Shown here one piece after another: positions 49,986-59,999 of a DNA stretch of 64,000 bases. Within the stretch, counting starts at the first letter, position 1. Each line of letters opens with the position of its first letter. A program made the position numbers and the translations under genes. The notes beneath the pieces are model-generated. The model did no database searches and was not told the origin of the DNA. It saw nothing but the letters and a program-made list of their open reading frames with translations. Source of the DNA: Ahaetulla prasina (lineage: Eukaryota > Chordata > Lepidosauria > Squamata > Colubridae); NCBI RefSeq assembly GCF_028640845.1, contig NC_080543.1:3453959-3517958 (forward strand), written 5' to 3'.

Positions 49986-50655
49986 TTTCGACCATTCACG
50001 CTGGCATTGAAAAAAGGGTTTTATGACCAGTCCTCATGCTTATGACCGTCACAGCTGAAACATGGTCACCTGATCCAAATCCAGGCGCTTGGCAACTTGG
50101 CATCTATTTTAGACGATCAATAAATAAAATATACGTGTAGCATCCTCGTACTCATTTTTTTGGTCTTTTTTTAGACCAGATCTTTTGGCATCCTGGATGG
50201 AAATGCAACACTCTGGATAACTTAGAAGCAATTCTTCTAAGTTTATTTACTTGGAACTTTAATCACCTTTACAGATGGGGTGAAATTAAAAAACAAAACA
50301 AAACACACCAAACAAACAAATCTGAATTTGAACTCCAGCTTCCTCCGGACACGGCTGACATCAAATTACACAATGTTCCAAGTCGAAGCCATCAAAAGCC
50401 CTGTTTATTGTGTGTGTGTCCTCCTGCAGAGTTTGTGTTGAAGGAGATGGAATTGCCAATTTTCCAGAAGCAACCCCCGGGTTGCCTTCGTCTCCGGTTC
50501 TCCGTGGCCGACGGTTTACGAAAAAGATCAAATGAGGATCCAAACAGAAGCCGCGCGTTTGAGTGAAGAGTCAGAAGAGAATAATTCAAAAGAGGGAAAC
50601 GATTAGAGTTTGAGACTTTGGCAAAAGAGCAGAGAAGAGCAACAAAGATGATTAT
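49986..50655. other. Remnant of the CAGGTAGTCC element, then unassigned
   Basis: TTATGACCAGTCCTCATGC and AACATGGTCACCTGATCC (50020-50105) are a degraded CAGGTAGTCC element. The rest shows no recognised feature. Confidence 0.45.
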
Positions 50656-51688
50656 AATAATAATAATAATAATAATAATATCAGAGTTGGAAGGGACCTT
50701 GGAGGTCTTCTAGTCCAACCCCCTGCCCAGGCAGGAAACCCTACACCATCTCAGACAAATGGCTATCCAACATTTTCTTAAAAATTTCCAGTGTTGGAGC
50801 ATTCACAACTTCTGCAGGGAAGTTATTCCACTGATTAATTGTTCTAACTGTCAGGAAATTCCTCCTTAGTTCTAAGTTGCTTCTTTCCTTGATCAGTTTC
50901 CACCCATTGCTTCTTGTTCTACCCTCAGGTGCTTTGGAGAATAGCTTGACTCCCTCTTCTTTGGGGCAGCCCCTCAAATACTGGAACCCTGCTATTATGT
51001 CTCCCGTAGTCCTTCTTTTTATTAAACTAGACATACCCAGTTCCTGCAACCGTTCTTCATGTGTTTTAGCCTTCAGTCCCCTAATCATCTTTGTTGCTCT
51101 TCTCTGCACTCTTTCTACAGTCTCAACATCTTTTTTACATCGTGGCGACCAAAACTGGATGCAATATTCCAAGTGTGGCCTTACCAAGGCATTGTAAAGT
51201 GGCATTAACACTTCACGTGATCTTGATTCTATCTCTCTGTTTATGCAGCCCAGAATTGTGTTGGCTTTTTTAGCAGCTGCTGCACACTGCTGGCTCATAT
51301 CTAAATGGTTATCCACTAGGACTCCAAGATCCCTCTCACAGGTGCTACTATTGAGTAAGGTACCACATATACGGTACCTGTGCATTTTGTTTTTTTGGCC
51401 TAAATGTAGAACCTGACTTTTTTCACTGTTGAATTTCATTTTGTCAGATCGCGCCCAATGTTCAAGTCTGTCAAGATCTTCTGGAGTGTTGGCTATTCCT
51501 GCCAGCTTGGTGTCATCTGCAAATTTGATGAGTTCCCCATTTATCCCCTCGTCCAAGTCATTGATGAAGATGTTGAAGAGTACTGGGCCTAAAACAGAGC
51601 CTTGGGGTACTCCACTGCTTACTTCCCTCCATGTGGATGTAGTTCCGTTGAGGACTACATGTTGAGTGCGGTTGGTCAGCCAGTTACG
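50656..51688 (-). mobile_element. CR1 LINE with long intact ORF2 C-terminal half
   Basis: The minus-strand frame 50741-51556 (271 codons) starts just before the RT catalytic box (FADDTKLAG) and runs without a stop through [53 protein letters not shown] and [20 protein letters not shown] to the end of ORF2 (FKKMLDSHLSEMV). A further piece upstream to 51688 encodes [10 protein letters not shown] in another frame, so there is at least one frameshift. An (AAT)n run abuts the 3' end. It is the best-preserved CR1 in the window. Confidence 0.93.
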
Positions 51689-51692
51689 ATTA

Positions 51693-52335
51693 AAAGGCCT
51701 GGAGTGGAGACTAAAACATAAAAAGAACGGTTGCAGGATTTGGGTAGGGTCTAGTAGTTCCTCCTGGCACGTCTAGTTTAATGAGAAGAAGGACCAGGGG
51801 AGACATGATAGCAGTCTTCCAATATTTCAGGGGCTGCCCCAAAGAAGAGGGAGTCGGGCTGTTCTCCAAAGCACCAGAAGGCAGAAAAAGAAGCAACAGA
51901 TGGAAACTAATCAAAGAGAGAAGCAACTTGGAATTAAGGAGGAATTTCCTGACAAGTGAGAACAATTAACCCATGGAACTACTTGCCACCAGAAGTTGTG
52001 GGTGCTCCATCACTGGAGGTTTTTAAGCAGAGATTGGACAGCCACTAACATGGTATAGGGTCTCCTGCTTGAGCTGGGGGCTGGACTAGAAGACCTTCAA
52101 GGTCCCTTCCAGCTCTGTTCTGAACTGAATTGGGTATATCTAGTCTAGAGAAAAGAAAGACTACGGGTGACATGATGGCAGTCTTCCAATATCTCAGGGG
52201 CTGCCCCCAAAAAGAGTGGGGTCAAATTATTCTCCAAAGCCCCTAAAGGCAGGACAAGAAGCAACGGATGGAAACTAACCAAGGAGAGAAGCAAACTGGA
52301 ATTAAGGAAGAATTTCCTGACAGCGAGGACAATGG
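51693..52335 (+). mobile_element. Two sense CR1 3' ends in tandem
   Basis: The first (51693-52130) runs from GGCCTGGAGTGGAGACTAAA to CAAGGTCCCTTCCAGC. The second (52131-52335) restarts inside ORF2 (GAAAAGAAAGACTACGGGTG ... AAGGAAGAATTTCCTGACAG) and stops before the terminus. Together with 50656-51688 they form an inverted CR1 pair. Confidence 0.88.
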
Positions 52336-52790
52336 GCTAAATTGTGGTCATAAACTGAGGACTACTTGAGGGGGTGTTACTTGGAACCCTGACACTGTAT
52401 TCCTAGTCACAACCAGCTCCCAATACAGGTAGTCCTCAACTTACGACCACACCTGAGGCCCCCCCCCCCGGTAATCTGTTGCTAAATGGGACGTCGGTTA
52501 AACGAAATTTTATCCCGTTTTATGACCTTCCTTTTCCAGGCTTATGAAGTGCAGCGGCGAACCTGGTTGTTAAGTGAACCTGAGCTTCACCGTCGACTTT
52601 TGCTGGTCAGAACGTCGCAAGAGGTGGATCACGTGACCCCTGAGACACGGCAACCGTCATAACTACGAATCCGTTGAATTTCGATCGCGTGAATGCTGCC
52701 ACGGTGGTAAGTGTGAAAGAGGTCACTTTTTTCCCCCACTACCGTTGGAACGTCGAACGGACACTAAATGAATGGCTGTCAGTCACCTAT
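52336..52790. mobile_element. CAGGTAGTCC inverted-repeat elements
   Basis: A terminus (GGTCATAAACTGAGGACTAC) at 52345-52370 is followed by a copy from ACAGGTAGTCCTCAACTTAC to GTCACCTATGG, with GTTAAGTGAACCTGAGC, GATCACGTGACCCCTGAG and CGGACACTAAATGAATGG. Confidence 0.75.
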
Positions 52791-52799
52791 GGTATAGGT

Positions 52800-53100
52800 C
52801 CATGATGGCAACCCTATGGCACGCTTGCTACAGGTGGCACACGTAGCCATATTGGTGGGCACGCGAGCTCAGCTCAGGTCCCACTGGAAGTTGACAAACG
52901 GGCCTCCATGGGTGTGGGGAAGGCCGTTTTGGTCCTCCCCAGGCTCCCAGAAAGGCTCTGGAGCCTGGTGAGAGCAAAAAACAGGCCTACCAGGCCCACC
53001 ATGCCAAAAGCGTGGTGTGTGTGTGTGTGTCACATGCGCATAGAATTATAGGTGTGGGCACGCACGCAACCACCCTCCCGCACTCCTCTCGCCATCACTG
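52800..53100. mobile_element. hAT-type MITE with (C)ATGATGGC ends, in CR1 site
   Basis: The 301 bp unit starts CCATGATGGCAACCC and ends CTCGCCATCACTG. The flanks GTATAGGT (52792-52799) and GTATCGAT (53101-53108) fit an 8 bp duplication of the CR1 sequence GTATAGGG. Contains GGCACACGTAGCC and GGAGCCTGGTGAG. Same family as 15039 and 63317. Confidence 0.8.
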
Positions 53101-53108
53101 GTATCGAT

Positions 53109-53162
53109 TCTCCTGCTCCAGCAGGGGGCTGGACTAGAAGACCTCCGGAAGGTCCTTTCTGG
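53109..53162 (+). mobile_element. CR1 terminus after the hAT insertion
   Basis: TCTCCTGCTCCAGCAGGGGG then CTGGACTAGAAGACCTCC is the sense CR1 3' end that continues from the hAT target site. Confidence 0.8.
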
Positions 53163-53860
53163 CTCATATTCTATTCATTGGAACGCATTGGAACTGGATT
53201 ACTGCAATGCTCTCTACATGGGGCTCCCCTTGAGGAGCACCCGGAGACTCCAGGTAGTTCAGAATGCGGCTGCGCGGGTGATAGAGGGAGCCCCTCGTGG
53301 CTCCCACGTAACACCTCTCCTGCGCAGACTGCACTGGCTGCCTGTGGCCTTCCGGGTGCGCTTCAAGGTTTTGGTAATGATCTTCAAAGCGCTCCATGGC
53401 ATAGGGCCGGGCTACTTATGGGACCGTCTGCTGCCACCGAATGCCTCTCACCGACCCGTGCGCTCTCACAGGGAGGGACTCCTCAGGGTGCCGTCGGCCA
53501 GGCAGTGCCGACTGGCGACACCCAGGGGAAGGGCCTTTTCTGTGGGGGCTCCCACCCTCTGGAACGAGCTTCCCCCAGGACTTCGCCAACTTCCTGACCT
53601 TCGAACCTTCCGCCGCGAGCTTAAGACACACCTATTTATCTGCGCAGGACTGCACTAGAATTTTTAAATTTTTTAAATGTTTAAATTTTAAATCTGGTTT
53701 TAATGGGGTTTTATTATTTATATCTCTATTTTAAATATTCGGCCTATGTAATAAGTTTTTTAAATTAATGTTTTACTCTGTATATATATATGTTTTTATA
53801 TGGCTGTAAACCGCCCTGAGTCCCTAGGGAGATAGGGCGGTATAAAAGTGTGTGAACAAT
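53163..53860 (+). mobile_element. L2-like LINE C-terminal half and 3' end
   Basis: The plus-strand frame 53188-53658 carries LDYCNALYMGLPL, LQVVQNAAARVIEGAPRGS, LHWLPVAFRVRFKVL, FKALHGIGPGYLWDRLL, LWNELPPGLRQLPDLRTFRR and ends LKTHLFICAGLH. The 3' UTR ends with GCTGTAAACCGCCCTGAGTC, CCTAGGGAGATAGGGCGG and TATAAAAG. That stem-loop is shared with the tail of the SINEs at 7.2, 24.8 and 25.2 kb. Confidence 0.93.
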
Positions 53861-53907
53861 ATTGTAAGTCCCTGAACTGAGCAGGCACAGATTGGAAGCA
53901 TTTATTT

Positions 53908-54360
53908 TATTTATTTATTTATTTTGTCACAACATCATACAAAAAGATTATATAGTATATACACATATAAACATATATAGGAAGAAGAAAAGAAAAACAA
54001 TAGGACAGGAACGGTAGGCACGTTTGTGCGCTTATGCACGCCCCTTATGGTCCTCTTAGGAATGGGGTGAGGTCAACAGTAGAAAGTTTTTGGTTAAAGC
54101 TTTTAGGATTATGAGAAGAGACCACAGAGTCAGGTAAAGTGTTCCAAGCACTGATGATTCTGTTACAGAAGTCATATTTTCTGCAATCTAGATTAAAGCG
54201 GTTGACATTAAGTTTAAATCTATTGGTTGCCCTTGTATTATTGCAATTAAAGCTGAAGTAGTCTTTGACAGGAAGGACATTACAATAGATGATTCTGTGA
54301 GTTAAACTTAGGTCTTGTCGAAGGCGACGGAGTTCCAAGTTTTCTAAGCCTTGTCTGTAC
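53908..54360 (-). mobile_element. Third LINE family (GTGACAAAATAAATAAA tail), 3' part
   Basis: The antisense copy begins with TTTATTTATTTATTTTGTCAC. The minus-strand frame 54045-54338 has LELRRLRQDLSLTHRIIYCN, VLPVKDYFSFN, RFKLNVNRFNLDCRKYDFCN and SAWNTLPDSVVSS. The sister copy is at 62.0-63.0 kb. Confidence 0.9.
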
Positions 54361-55025
54361 TTGCAAATACAATCTTTGTTACCAACTCATTCTCATTGCC
54401 CCCAAGCCTTTTTCCCCCCAGATCTAACCACGAATGTACTTGCAACCTGTTTTTTTGTTTTTTTTAAATCTTTGGCGTCCTCCGCACTTCCGGTTCCCCG
54501 GTGGGTGTTTCGAAAACCAGTGAAGAATGCCAGAAATTGCAAACAAATTCTAAATAAGTCATGGGACCTTCGCCTTAACCTTGGAAACCGCCACCCCCCA
54601 AAAAAAGAGGATATCGGGAATTATGCCATGCAAGCGGCGTTCAAGGATCAAGGTCTTTCAAAGCACCCATAGAGGAAGAGGAGAATTTGAACAGCGACAC
54701 AAAATAAAAATGGGATAAACACTTCACCGCAATGTAATTGACCACCAAACGAAAAATCTGTCCAGTTCTCCCTTAAGAAGAGATTATCTTTAAACTTTAA
54801 ACTTGTGGTCCTTTTTTGTTGTTTTTTTTTGCGTGGTGTTATGATTGCTGCGTCAAGGATAACATTTCTTTCAAGCTTCAGATCTCTTGAAGTGGTTATT
54901 ATTCATTCACATCCTGCTTGTATTATTTTTATAAATAACCCAAGGCTGAGAATTTATCTGTTACTCCTTCCTTCTCCTCTTTTTTCCCACAACAACAAAA
55001 CTGGAAGTGGCTTAGGCGGTGAGAG
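54361..55025. other. Unassigned
   Basis: About 665 bp contain no recognised element. Frames of 90-103 codons (54361-54672, 54805-55077) lack motifs. Confidence 0.45.
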
Positions 55026-55029
55026 AGGG

Positions 55030-55910
55030 ATTGGGCCAAAGACACCCAACTGCTTTTCAGGTCTGATGTGGGACTAGAACTCACCGTCTCCTGGTGTTTG
55101 GCCCAGAGTCACCCAGCTGGCTTTTATGCCTAAGGCGGGACTAGAACTTACCGTCTCCTGGTGTTTCGCCCAAAGTCACCCAGCTGGCTTTCATCCCTAA
55201 GGCGGGACTAGAACTTACCATCTCCTGGTGTTTCGCCCAAAGTCACCCAGCTGGCTTTCATCCCTAAGGCGGGACTACAACTTACCGTCTCCTGGTGTTT
55301 CGCCCAAAATCACCCAGCTGGCTTTCATCCCTAAGGCGGGACTAGAACTACTGTCTCCTGGTGTTTCGCCCAAAATCACCCAGCTGGCTTTCATCCCTAA
55401 GGCGGGACTAGAACTACTGTCTCCTGGTGTTTCGCCCTAAGTCACCCAGCTGGCTTTCATCCCTAAGGCGGGACTAGAACTTACCGTCTCCTCGTGTTTC
55501 ACCCAAAATCACCCAACTGGCTTTCATCCCTAAGGCGGGACTAGAACTTACCGTCTCCTGGTGTTTCACCCAAAGTCACCCAGCTGGCTTTTGTGCCTAA
55601 AGAGGAACTAGAACTCACTGTCTCCTGGTGATTGGCCCAAAGTCACCCAGCTGGCTTTCATGCCTAAGGCAGGACTAGAACTCACCGGCTCCTGGTAATT
55701 GGCCCAAAGGTACCCAGCCAGGTTTCATGCCTAAGGTGGAACTAGAACTCACTGTCTCCTGGTGATTGGACCAAAGACACCCAGATGATGTTCATGCCTA
55801 AGGCGGAACTAAAACTCACAATCTCCTGGTGATTGGCCCAAAGTCACCCAGCTGGCTTTCATGCCTATGGCTGGACTAGAACTCACCGGCTCCTGGTGAT
55901 TGGCCTGATG
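55030..55910 (-). repeat. 67 bp minisatellite from the same SINE (about 13 units)
   Basis: Units such as 55071-55137 contain GGACTAGAACTCACCGTCTC, CTGGTGTTTGGCCCA and GTCACCCAGCTGGC. Central units are nearly identical to one another (CTTTCATCCCTAAGGCGGG), with outer units more diverged. At the right end GGCCTGATGCCTTAATCACG resembles the tRNA-like lead seen at 40590 in reverse. Confidence 0.92.
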
Positions 55911-56321
55911 CCTTAATCACGACACCAATCTTGCTCAATATCCTTGAATTTACCAGCATTTTTCAACAGCAAAATGCCACAGCTTTCCAAATTTCCCAAA
56001 TCGAAAGAGGACTATCCTTGCATTAAAAAAAACATGCGCTCCCTACATGTTGGAGCACAAAATCCGCAGGTCTGAAATATGTTTGAAATTTGCAGAAGTG
56101 ACAGCCATTCTTTTCGGAAGGAAGGGATGAAGAATTAGCAGGTTAAAGGCAACAAAAAAGCGAAATGATTTGTGCCGAGAAGAAACAGAGAGACCAGAGA
56201 AAATAATTATTCTATCTTGAAAGAGGACACGGGTCATTAACTGGAATTCGGGTGCCTTTTGATTTACAAGCACAATTGGAATTGGTGTATTTGTTGCTAA
56301 GCAATGTGGTTATTAAGTGAA
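55911..56321. other. Unassigned
   Basis: No recognised gene. A 76-codon minus frame (56043-56273) is unsupported. Confidence 0.45.
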
Positions 56322-56695
56322 TAACAGAATAACAGAGTTGGAAGGGACCTTGGAGGTCTTCTAGTCCAACCCCTGTTCAAGCAAGAGACTCTGTATCCCA
56401 TTCTGGACAAATGACTATCCAATCTCTTCTTTAAAACCTCCAGTGATGGAGCACCCACAACTTCTGGTGGCAAGTAGTTCCACTGGTTAATTGTTCTCAC
56501 TGTCAGAAAATTCCTCCTTCATTCCAGATTGCTTCTCTCCTTGATTAGTTTCCATCCGTTGCTTCTTGTCCTCCTTCAGGGGCTTTGGAGAATAGCTTGA
56601 CCCTCTCCTCTTTGGGGCAGCCCCTGAGATATTGGAACACTGCCATCATATCACCCCCTCGTCCTTATTTTCTCTAGACAGGCCAAACCCAAAGT
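56322..56695 (-). mobile_element. CR1 3' end
   Basis: Antisense CR1 from AACAGAGTTGGAAGGGACC to TTATTTTCTCTAGACAGGCC, 5'-truncated and frame-broken. Confidence 0.9.
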
Positions 56696-56754
56696 GAGTC
56701 GCCCCCAATTTTACAGGGGGCCTTTTTGCCAGGTCCTTAAGTGAATCACGCAGT

Positions 56755-57130
56755 TTTTTTCCCGAAGGCCATCACTCTGCTAAACAAATAATTCCATCAA
56801 CACTGTCAAACTATTTACTGAATCTGCACTACTATTAATCTTCTCATCGTTCCCATCACCAATCTCTTTACACTTATGACTGTATGACTATAACTTGTTG
56901 CTGGCAATCCTTATGATTTATATTGATATATTGACCATCAATTGTGTTGTAAATGTTGTACCTTGATGAAGGTATCTTTTCTTTTATGTACGTTGAGAGC
57001 ATCTGCACCAAGACAAATTCCTTGTGGGTCCAATCACACTTGGCCAATAAAAATTCTATTCTATTCTATTCTATTCTATTCTATTCTATTCTATTCTATT
57101 CTATTCTATTCTATTCTATTCTATTCTATT
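56755..57130 (+). mobile_element. ATTCT-tailed LINE 3' end inside a CAGGTAGTCC element
   Basis: It starts TTTTTTTCCCGAAGGCCATC (end of ORF2), then the 3' UTR with ATTGACCATCAATTGTGTTG and about 15 ATTCT units. The flanks AAGTGAATCACGCAG and AAGCGAATCCGG belong to the CAGGTAGTCC family. Confidence 0.85.
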
Positions 57131-57715
57131 AAGCGAATCCGGTTTTCTCTATTGACTTTGCTTGTCCGAAGCCAGTTGGGAAGATGAGAAGTGACAATCA
57201 TTTGTCTCTGCAACGGTTTTAAATACATGCCGGTTGCTAAGTGCGAGGACCGATCCGTAAATCACCTTTTCACTCCCTGTTGTTAACTTCCAACGATTGA
57301 GAAACGAATGGTCGTAAGTCAAGGACCACGTTTAGAGTGCCGGGAGACTTTATCGTGTCCCATTTGGTTCCAGAAAAACCGGGTCACAACCGAGACCCAT
57401 TGCCGAAGACAGCACAATGGAGACTTAGACAGAGAGTCCTTGACTTAACGACTACAACTGAGTCCGATTGTCAGCTAAGCAAGACAACCGGTCATTCTGC
57501 TCCATTTTACGACCTTTCTTGCCACCGTTGTGGCAAGCGAATCACTGCAGTTGTTAAGTTAGTAACCCGGTTGTTAAGCGAATCTGGTTTCCCCATTTGT
57601 CGGCTGGGTTGCAAAAGGTTTCACACTGCAACTGTCATGAGTACATGCCAGTTGCCAAACCTGCACATTTTGATCACGTGACCATGGAGATTTGGCAACG
57701 GTCATAAGCAGGGGT
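57131..57715. mobile_element. CAGGTAGTCC element copies
   Basis: Two copies occur. Bases 57131-57330 end GTAAGTCAAGGACCACG. Bases 57430-57710 run from CAGAGAGTCCTTGACTTAAC to CAACGGTCATAAG, with TTGATCACGTGACCATGG. About 100 bases between them are unassigned. Confidence 0.7.
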
Positions 57716-57765
57716 CCCCAAACTTGGCAGCTTTAAGACTTGTGGACTTCAACTTCCCAGAATTG
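57708..57765. mobile_element. Foldback element, left arm only
   Basis: CAGGGGTCCCCAAACTTGGC then GACTTGTGGACTTCAACTTC. The mirror arm is missing. Confidence 0.7.
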
Positions 57766-57829
57766 TATATATGTTTAGGTATACATGATTATATATATTT
57801 TTCTTTTTTTTTCTTTTTCTTTCTTTTTT

Positions 57830-58732
57830 TCTTTTATGTACACTGAGAGCATATGCACCAAAACAAATTCCTTGTGTGTCCAATCACACTTGGCCAATAA
57901 AGAATTCTATTCTATTCTATTCTATTCTATTCTATTCTATTCTATTCTATTCTGTTCTGTTCTGTTCTGTTCTGTTCTGTTCTGTTCTGTTCTGCTTTGC
58001 TCTGCTCTGCTCTGCTCTATTCCGTATTTTCTATTCTATTCTATTCTATTCTATTCTATTCTATTCTATTCTATTCTTCATTCCAATCTTTATTCTATTC
58101 TATTCTATTCTATTCTATTCTATTCTATTCTATTCTATTCTATTCTATTCTATTCTATTCTATTCTATTCTATTCTATTCTATTCTATTCTATTCTTCTA
58201 TTCTATTCTATTCTATTCTATTCTATTCTATTCTATTCTTCATTCCAATATTTATTCTATTCTATTCTATTCTATTCTATTCTATTCTATTCTATTCTAT
58301 TCTTCATTCCAATATTTATTCTATTCTATTCTATTCTATTCTATTCTATTCTATTCTATTCTATTCTATTCTATTCTATTCTATTCTATTCTATTCTTCA
58401 TTCCAATCTTTATTCTATTCTATTCTATTCTATTCTATTCTATTCTATTCTATTCTATTCTATTCTATTATTCTATTCTATTCTATTCTATTCTTCATTC
58501 CAATATTTATTCTATTCTATTCTATTCTATTCTATTCTATTCTATTCTATTCTTCATTCCAATCTTTATTCTATTCTATTCTATTCTATTCTATTCTATT
58601 CTATTCTATTCTATTCTATTCTATTCTATTATTCTATTCTATTCTATTCTATTCTTCATTCCAATATTTATTCTATTCTATTCTATTCTATTCTATTCTA
58701 TTCTATTCTATTCTATTCTATTCTATTCTAAC
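57830..58732 (+). repeat. LINE 3' tail with ~830 bp (ATTCT)n higher-order array
   Basis: A short LINE 3' UTR end (57832-57905, CACACTTGGCCAATAAAG) runs into ATTCT units. A GTTCT then CTGCT block follows at 57950-58018, and then ATTCT repeats are punctuated seven times by TTCATTCCAAT(C/A)TTTATT (near 58078, 58240, 58303, 58396, 58494, 58552 and 58654). The punctuation spacing pattern suggests duplicated larger blocks. The 308-316 codon frames are repeat translations. Confidence 0.95.
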
Positions 58733-58926
58733 TAGTAGCGGTATTTACTTACCTTCGCTACTGGTTCGCAAATGTGAGTGCGCGCACCACCACTGCGCAT
58801 GAACCAAGCCTTCAGCGCATGCGCTGAGCATCCCTAATGATGTCCGGATAGGTGGGCGGAGCCTCCTGCCGCCAATGCTTCCTGTTCGCCTGAAACCGGA
58901 TTGAACCGGTAGAATCCTACCACTGA
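58733..58926. mobile_element. Short hAT-type element with GAACCGGTAGAATCC...CACTG end
   Basis: It contains CTACTGGTTCGCAAATG, CGCATGCGCTGAGC, GGGCGGAGCCTCC and ends GGTAGAATCCTACCACTG. The left terminus is eroded (CTAGTAGCGG) and no clear duplication is readable. Confidence 0.55.
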
Positions 58927-59278
58927 TTATAATATTTGTGATGATGAAGTTTATATGTTAACATTTTGGACGCCTAGGAAGCGCACTGTTCAACACAGAA
59001 ATGGAATGCGTGATATAAAACAATAAAAAAATTTTTAACACAGAAAATTTTCATGGAAAAAGCAGTGGAGGCTTGGAACCAGCTTCCAATTCAGCGGGCA
59101 AATGGATTTTAAACCCGCTTGGGATAGACACCTGTCCATCATTCGACAAATAATGAAAAACTAAATTTGAAATAAAATTAAAATTCGTTCGTGCGGCTCG
59201 GTTTCTGGCATGCCGTGGCCCAGGGTTGGGGACCCCTGCCATAGGGAATGATGGGTTCGCTTAATGACTGTGACGTCC
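58927..59278. other. Mostly unassigned; a hAT-like terminus
   Basis: GGTTGGGGACCCCTGCCATA at 59223-59242 is a terminus like CAGGGGTCCCCAACC in reverse. The rest is unassigned. Confidence 0.45.
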
Positions 59279-59286
59279 GCTTAACA

Positions 59287-59407
59287 CAGAGGTCTTCAAA
59301 CTTGGCAGCTCGAAGACTTGTGGACTTCAACTCCCAGCTATGCTGGCTGGAGGATTCTGGGAGTTGAAGTCCACAAGTCTTCAAGTTGCCAAGTTTGAAG
59401 AACTCTG
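59287..59407. mobile_element. Complete foldback hAT-type element, 121 bp
   Basis: The arms CAGAGGTCTTCAAACTTGG ... and CCAAGTTTGAAGAACTCTG pair along most of their length. The flanks are GCTTAACA (59279-59286) and TCTTAACA (59408-59415), one mismatch. Confidence 0.87.
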
Positions 59408-59415
59408 TCTTAACA

Positions 59416-59855
59416 ACTGCTGCAGAAAAGGTGGTAAAATCAAGTCGGTCACATGGGTGGCTCACTTTACGACGGTCACTGTCCTGAGACAAAGACTACC
59501 TGGAACGGGGCAAATGTGTCCTCTTCATTCCTTCACCAACTTTACGGGAGAAAAGTGGTTGCTTTTAAAGCAGGAGAGGAAAAATTAGTTTTTTTTCCTC
59601 CTTGGCTGACTTTGGAAACACTTCTGTTTCTGACCGCAGCGTTAATTCTCCTGATCTCTCTTAAGAAAGATTTAATCTTCTCTTTCCTCCTTTAATTTTT
59701 TTTTTTTCTTCTCTCTCTCTGAAAGGAACCCATTGATACCAACAGAAGCAGATATGTGGCATTCAGGATAGCGTGAAAGAGAATTCTGGGCGTTGAAGAC
59801 CACAAGTCTTAAAGCTGCCGAGTTTGAAGCCCTCTGGTCGTAAGTGTGAAACACA
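59416..59855. other. Unassigned with element fragments
   Basis: A CAGGTAGTCC-type piece lies at 59440-59500 and a foldback right arm at 59785-59836 (TTGAAGACCACAAGTCTTAA, GCCGAGTTTGAAG). The rest is unassigned and T/C-rich near 59690. Confidence 0.5.
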
Positions 59856-59863
59856 GTCCTAAG

Positions 59864-59991
59864 CAGTAGTGAGATTCAGCCAGTTCACACCACTTCGGTT
59901 GTTAACTTTCTGCGCAGTTTGGCAAACTGGTTGTTGGAAGAAATCATGAGGGCAGAGAACCGGTGGTTAAATGACTTGAATCCCACCACTG
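59864..59991. mobile_element. 128 bp hAT-type MITE with perfect 8 bp duplication
   Basis: The ends CAGTAGTGAGATTCAG and TTGAATCCCACCACTG are inverted repeats. The flanks GTCCTAAG (59856-59863 and 59992-59999) are identical. Confidence 0.92.
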
Positions 59992-59999
59992 GTCCTAAG

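Noticed and set aside
34486..55910. Possible CRISPR arrays, because of regular 65-67 bp repeats
   Set aside because: There are no unique spacers between conserved repeats; whole units repeat, and the genome is eukaryotic.
57785..58802. Overlapping 244-316 codon frames rich in FYSILFYS
   Set aside because: They translate the ATTCT pentamer array. Pentamers cycle through all frames without stops, so length carries no coding evidence.
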